Shown here: in pieces, positions 61,341-64,000 of the stretch
Layout: the number at the start of each line of letters is the position of its first letter
How positions within the stretch are numbered: the first letter of the stretch is position 1
NCBI GenBank assembly: GCA_016712465.1
Contig: JADJQZ010000001.1
Location: 6,572,001 to 6,636,000, forward strand
DNA from: Candidatus Obscuribacter sp.
GTDB taxonomy: Bacteria > Cyanobacteriota > Vampirovibrionia > Obscuribacterales > Obscuribacteraceae
Direction of reading: 5' to 3'
Length of the DNA: 64,000 bases
Program-made: the position numbers and the translations under genes
Notes under the pieces: model-generated
Told to the model about the DNA's origin: nothing
Databases searched by the model: none
Seen by the model: the letters and a program-made list of their open reading frames with translations, nothing else

Positions 61341-61877
61341 TTGAGATCAATCACGGTTAATGCAGGAGTGGCTGAGTTTTCTGCACAGAAGGTGAGAAGG
61401 CCTTTGAGAGTGTTTCCTTTGCTCCTTGCAATTAGTCTACAAATAGGCTCTGTTGCGTATGCACAAACTGCTCCAAAAGAGGGAGGGAAGCCAACTCGCT
61501 GTAATTTTTTCGCACCGATAAAACATCGATTTCCTGTCCTGGAATGGTGTGCTGCAACCAGAAAAGCAATAACTGATTCGTGTACCAAGAACCAGTCTCT
61601 ACTCTCTCAGGCACAGGCTACAGCTCAATATCTCTTGACGGTTGAACCATCTGGTAAAGTCAAAACCTTACAATTGAAAACTTCTTCAGGCGATGCAAAT
61701 CTTGATCACTTTTATAGAGATCGTATTTTTGAAGCAGGTCCCTTTTGCCCTGCGCAAATGAGCGTTACGCCCCAGGCCGCTGCTGAAATGCATATTCGGT
61801 CTAAGCTAATTACTGGACCTTTCTTAATTTCAATTAGCAAGTCAATGGTGGAAGTCAAATATGCGCCCAATCCTTAG
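61341..61877 (+). CDS. Second secreted TonB C-terminal-like protein
   Basis: About 178 residues. The start is uncertain: a TTG at 61341 with GGGGTG upstream is preferred, GTG codons at 61371 and 61392 are alternatives, and the frame is open from 61272 inside the previous gene. A signal peptide (PLRVFPLLLAISLQIGSVAYA) is clear. TAQYLLTVEPSGKVKTLQLK, then TSSGDANLDHFYRDRIFEAG, resembles a TonB C-terminal fold. It follows the first TonB-like gene closely, so they are likely translationally linked. Confidence 0.7.
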   Translation: MRSITVNAGVAEFSAQKVRRPLRVFPLLLAISLQIGSVAYAQTAPKEGGKPTRCNFFAPIKHRFPVLEWCAATRKAITDSCTKNQSLLSQAQATAQYLLTVEPSGKVKTLQLKTSSGDANLDHFYRDRIFEAGPFCPAQMSVTPQAAAEMHIRSKLITGPFLISISKSMVEVKYAPNP

Positions 61878-62030
61878 GTAATTCTCTGGCAATGGCTGCT
61901 GTCTTTAGCAACCCTCACTGAATATTTATGGGGTATAGCACTGTAAGATATAGTATGCTTAAAACAACGATGAATCGTGAGGTGTGCTCGTTTTCGGAAC
62001 TGCCGGTCTTAAACTCTCAGGTGCTTTCTG

Positions 62031-62079
62031 AAAAAGATACGGATACAGCTCCAGCACAAACAAGGCTGAAGCTGTATCC
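62031..62079 (-). terminator. Intrinsic terminator of the glycosyltransferase gene
   Basis: Minus strand: stem GGATACAGCT / AGCTGTATCC plus inner CAGC/GCTG pairing, then GTATCTTTTTC. It lies about 37 bases beyond the stop at 62116. Confidence 0.75.
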
Positions 62080-62115
62080 GCTCTGAGTGCGGACACGCGA
62101 GAGCGCGACCGGCTA

Positions 62116-63333
62116 TTACTCGGCTTTTGCCGACAAGTAACCTTCAAGGCATTGCAGCAGCGGCTCAAGTCCCGAGCCACGCAAAAGCGCCTTCTTGTCT
62201 GAGGCAATGGCTTGGGCCATTTGCGGAAGCTCTTGCACGAACCGGCGCAGGCTCTCGGCGTTCACCGTTCTATCCTGGAGCCCGAAGCCGTTCGCCCGGA
62301 TCACCTCGGCGTTCATCACCTGCTCATACACCGCAAGCGGTATCACATAGGCCGGCAGCCCCAGGTACATGGCTTCCGAGAGCAGGGTGTGACCGGCGGT
62401 GGTGACGATGCCGTCTGCCGACGCCAACACCGTATCGAAGGCGGCATCGCCGTGCTGGTAAATTTGCACGTTGGCAAAGCCTGATGCTGCCTGCAAAGGT
62501 TGTGCGTCCTTTGCCGGCAGGAAAACCTGGAACTGTACCTCAGGCAAAAGGGCGAGCTGGGCGAGCATGTCCGGAATGGCCTGGGGGAAGTCTTTCTGGG
62601 ATGAGGCGTAGACCAAAAGCGAAAGCCCCTTGGCGGCAGACTCGCACTCGTTCCGGCTGCGTCTTTCCTTGATGGCTTCCACCGAGGCTTTTATCACCGG
62701 CGGCAAGATTTTCACCTGGGAGCCAAGGAGGGATTGATTGGAGCCGTGCGCTGCCGGAAGCGGCTCCGCCACATCGAAGAAGGAGACTGCCAGGCGGTCT
62801 TGGGCCGCCGGGAAGAAGAGCTTGAGGCGGGCGATCTCGTCGGCGTAGTAGTGCCCGTCGAGCTCTTCAGGAAAGCTTTCCCTCAGATACTTGCTCTGCT
62901 GGTCGATGGTCACCAGCGGTGCACCCGTACCATAGGCGTACTGTGCGCTGACCGGCTCGTAGTCGCTCACGACCAGATCCGGCTTGCCGACCAGTTCTTG
63001 CACTCTTGCCAGGGTCTTGAGGTTGAGCGAGAGGTCCAGGGTTTTGTTGGCTTCCAGGTTGGCAGTGGCTTCGAAATCGAGACCCTGACGAGAGCCGACA
63101 TAGAAGGGCACCACCACCGGTAGCACATAGACATGCCTGTGATCGGCAAAGCGGCCCTGGTAAAACTTGAGGCTTTCCCCGTAGGCAAGAATGACCACAG
63201 TGCAACTGCGGCTGAAATGCTCGATCAGGGGCAGCTGGCGAAAGGTGTGGCCGTTGCCGATGCCGCACACTCCCCAGACTATTTTGCGCCGTGGGTGGAG
63301 GTCTGCCTCCGCCTCATTGTGCTTGGATTTCAT
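62116..63333 (-). CDS. MurG/UGT-like glycosyltransferase (GT-B fold)
   Basis: 405 residues from the ATG at 63333 with GGGAG six bases upstream; an upstream in-frame start at 63408 lacks this. GVCGIGNGHTFRQLPLIEHF (about 20-39) is the N-terminal loop of GT-B enzymes of the MurG/UDP-glucuronosyltransferase type, and ADGIVTTAGHTLLSEAMYLG (about 300-319) is the acceptor-nucleotide signature. The family transfers sugars from UDP donors to lipids or other acceptors. The substrate is unknown. It is preceded, with 14 bases between, by a P-loop kinase-like gene on the same strand. Confidence 0.87.
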   Translation of the reverse strand: MKSKHNEAEADLHPRRKIVWGVCGIGNGHTFRQLPLIEHFSRSCTVVILAYGESLKFYQGRFADHRHVYVLPVVVPFYVGSRQGLDFEATANLEANKTLDLSLNLKTLARVQELVGKPDLVVSDYEPVSAQYAYGTGAPLVTIDQQSKYLRESFPEELDGHYYADEIARLKLFFPAAQDRLAVSFFDVAEPLPAAHGSNQSLLGSQVKILPPVIKASVEAIKERRSRNECESAAKGLSLLVYASSQKDFPQAIPDMLAQLALLPEVQFQVFLPAKDAQPLQAASGFANVQIYQHGDAAFDTVLASADGIVTTAGHTLLSEAMYLGLPAYVIPLAVYEQVMNAEVIRANGFGLQDRTVNAESLRRFVQELPQMAQAIASDKKALLRGSGLEPLLQCLEGYLSAKAE

Positions 63334-63347
63334 AGATGACTCCCGGT

Positions 63348-64000
63348 CTAGAGTTTTCCACAGAGGGCGGCTGCCACAAAACCCAGGCTGCCGCTTACAG
63401 CCAGGCAACGGCAGCTTTTCAGGGCCCCGGCTAAATCGTTCGAAAGCTTAGCACGTTGGGCTTTCATCGGGGCAACGGCAATGCTGCCTACGAAGACTAG
63501 GGCTCCGTCGGCGAGCACGGTGTCGGCACCGAAGGCATCGGTAAAGTAAGGGAAGAGCCGGTGCAGGGCGCTGAGGCTCTCCAGCTCTTCAACCTGGGCG
63601 GCGCCGTCGTTGAGGCGGGCCAGTGCTATGGTGGCGATTGTGACCTGGGTGCGACTCTCGTAGGCATCCGGGGCCAGGCTGTAGGCGCGCCGCTCTAAGT
63701 AGTCGGTGGGCGCCCGGGCACAGACGGCGCTTTCTTCGGAAGCAGGAGGAGCGGCTGATTCAAACTGCTCCTCCGTCTGGCGACTGCGTGTCATGGTGCG
63801 GGTGCCGGCCAGGGCCACCAGTTTTCCCTCGCGTATGGCCACCAGGGTTCGGTTGCCCGAGAAAATCTTGCCGCCACGACGGGCAAGCTCCAGCGCCAGG
63901 CTGGTTTTGCCTGTGCCGGAGTGTCCGATTAGGAGGGTGGCGGCGCTGCCTTCCCGGTCGGCGTCGCTCAGGCAGGCACTGTGCAGGCTGTAGATGCCCT
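63348..64000 (-). CDS. P-loop protein resembling HPr kinase, 5' end cut off
   Basis: The minus-strand frame is open from the right edge to a stop at 63348 (at least 217 residues). Near the edge it reads LLIGHSGTGKTSLALELARR, a Walker A motif of the HPr-kinase/phosphorylase type (GxSGxGKS/T), followed by GGKIFSGNRTLVAIREGKLV. Later parts include TRTMTRSRQTEEQF and the helical C-terminus SRTQVTIATIALARLNDGAA. HPr kinases phosphorylate HPr-Ser, but many homologues have other substrates. The start lies outside the window. It probably shares a transcript with the glycosyltransferase gene downstream. Confidence 0.75.
   Translation of the reverse strand, partial: GIYSLHSACLSDADREGSAATLLIGHSGTGKTSLALELARRGGKIFSGNRTLVAIREGKLVALAGTRTMTRSRQTEEQFESAAPPASEESAVCARAPTDYLERRAYSLAPDAYESRTQVTIATIALARLNDGAAQVEELESLSALHRLFPYFTDAFGADTVLADGALVFVGSIAVAPMKAQRAKLSNDLAGALKSCRCLAVSGSLGFVAAALCGKL

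Overview
The window looks like a chromosomal segment of a free-living bacterium with two membranes or a complex envelope. It carries MCE/Mla-type lipid transport genes, TonB C-terminal-like proteins, GatB and release factor 2, with UGA used as stop. The mixture of many orphan membrane and secreted proteins, lysine-tailed HU and lipid-modifying enzymes would fit an Obscuribacter-like Melainabacteria (Vampirovibrionia) genome. That placement is an impression, not a demonstrated one. Most genes lie on the minus strand. A large subset has strongly C/G-ending codons, which leaves long meaningless open frames antisense to them.

Layout. 1-9.2 kb: a GMC (cholesterol-oxidase-like) oxidoreductase fused to the start of a hydrolase domain and cut by the window edge; a ceramidase-like membrane protein; then a minus-strand run with two small membrane proteins, a helical repeat protein, a PlsC-like acyltransferase, a diacylglycerol/sphingoid kinase-like protein, a phospholipase-D-like nuclease and an MgtC protein. 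9.2-10.6 kb: a terminator-rich intergenic region with a possible 31-residue Arg/Phe-rich peptide, then HU with a histone-H1-like tail. 10.8-19.5 kb: a PQQ-type beta-propeller, an M23 peptidase, gatB, an mlaE-mlaF-mlaD operon in which mlaF carries a one-base frameshift, a site-2 protease and an unknown protein. 20-22.6 kb: two tandem DUF2339-like membrane proteins.

23.4-37.8 kb: PspC, a YwqK-like repeat protein, a tubby/LURP-one-like protein, a ParB-domain protein, two S41 C-terminal-processing proteases, and a Bat-type operon (vWA, TPR, vWA, MoxR AAA+, DUF58, and a signal-peptide/TM protein that may replace BatD). 37.8-39.6 kb is non-coding with a 102-bp repeat. 39,591-41,513 is a complete IS1380-family element with 13-bp terminal inverted repeats and a GAAA target duplication, inserted into the T-tract of a transcription terminator; its transposase is twice frameshifted. 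41.6-51.2 kb: a second AAA+/vWA system, with two divergent PrkA-type AAA+ kinases, a YeaH/DUF444 vWA protein, SpoVR, and two companions (an unknown protein, and a double zinc ribbon joined to a chagasin-like domain).

52-64 kb: prfB with its +1 programmed frameshift (CTTTGAC), a DAO-family oxidase, an IPT/TIG-domain secreted protein, a small unknown protein, a PfkB sugar kinase, an RDD membrane protein with zinc ribbon, two small proteins, two TonB-C-like secreted proteins, a MurG/UGT-like glycosyltransferase and, at the right edge, a P-loop protein resembling HPr kinase.

How it fits together: three themes recur. Membrane lipid handling (GMC-hydrolase, ceramidase, PlsC, lipid kinase, Mla) dominates the left. 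Paired AAA+ ATPase plus vWA modules (MoxR/Bat and PrkA/YeaH/SpoVR), linked with periplasmic S41 proteases, dominate the centre and look like an envelope/proteostasis stress region. The right end is mostly single housekeeping or orphan genes.
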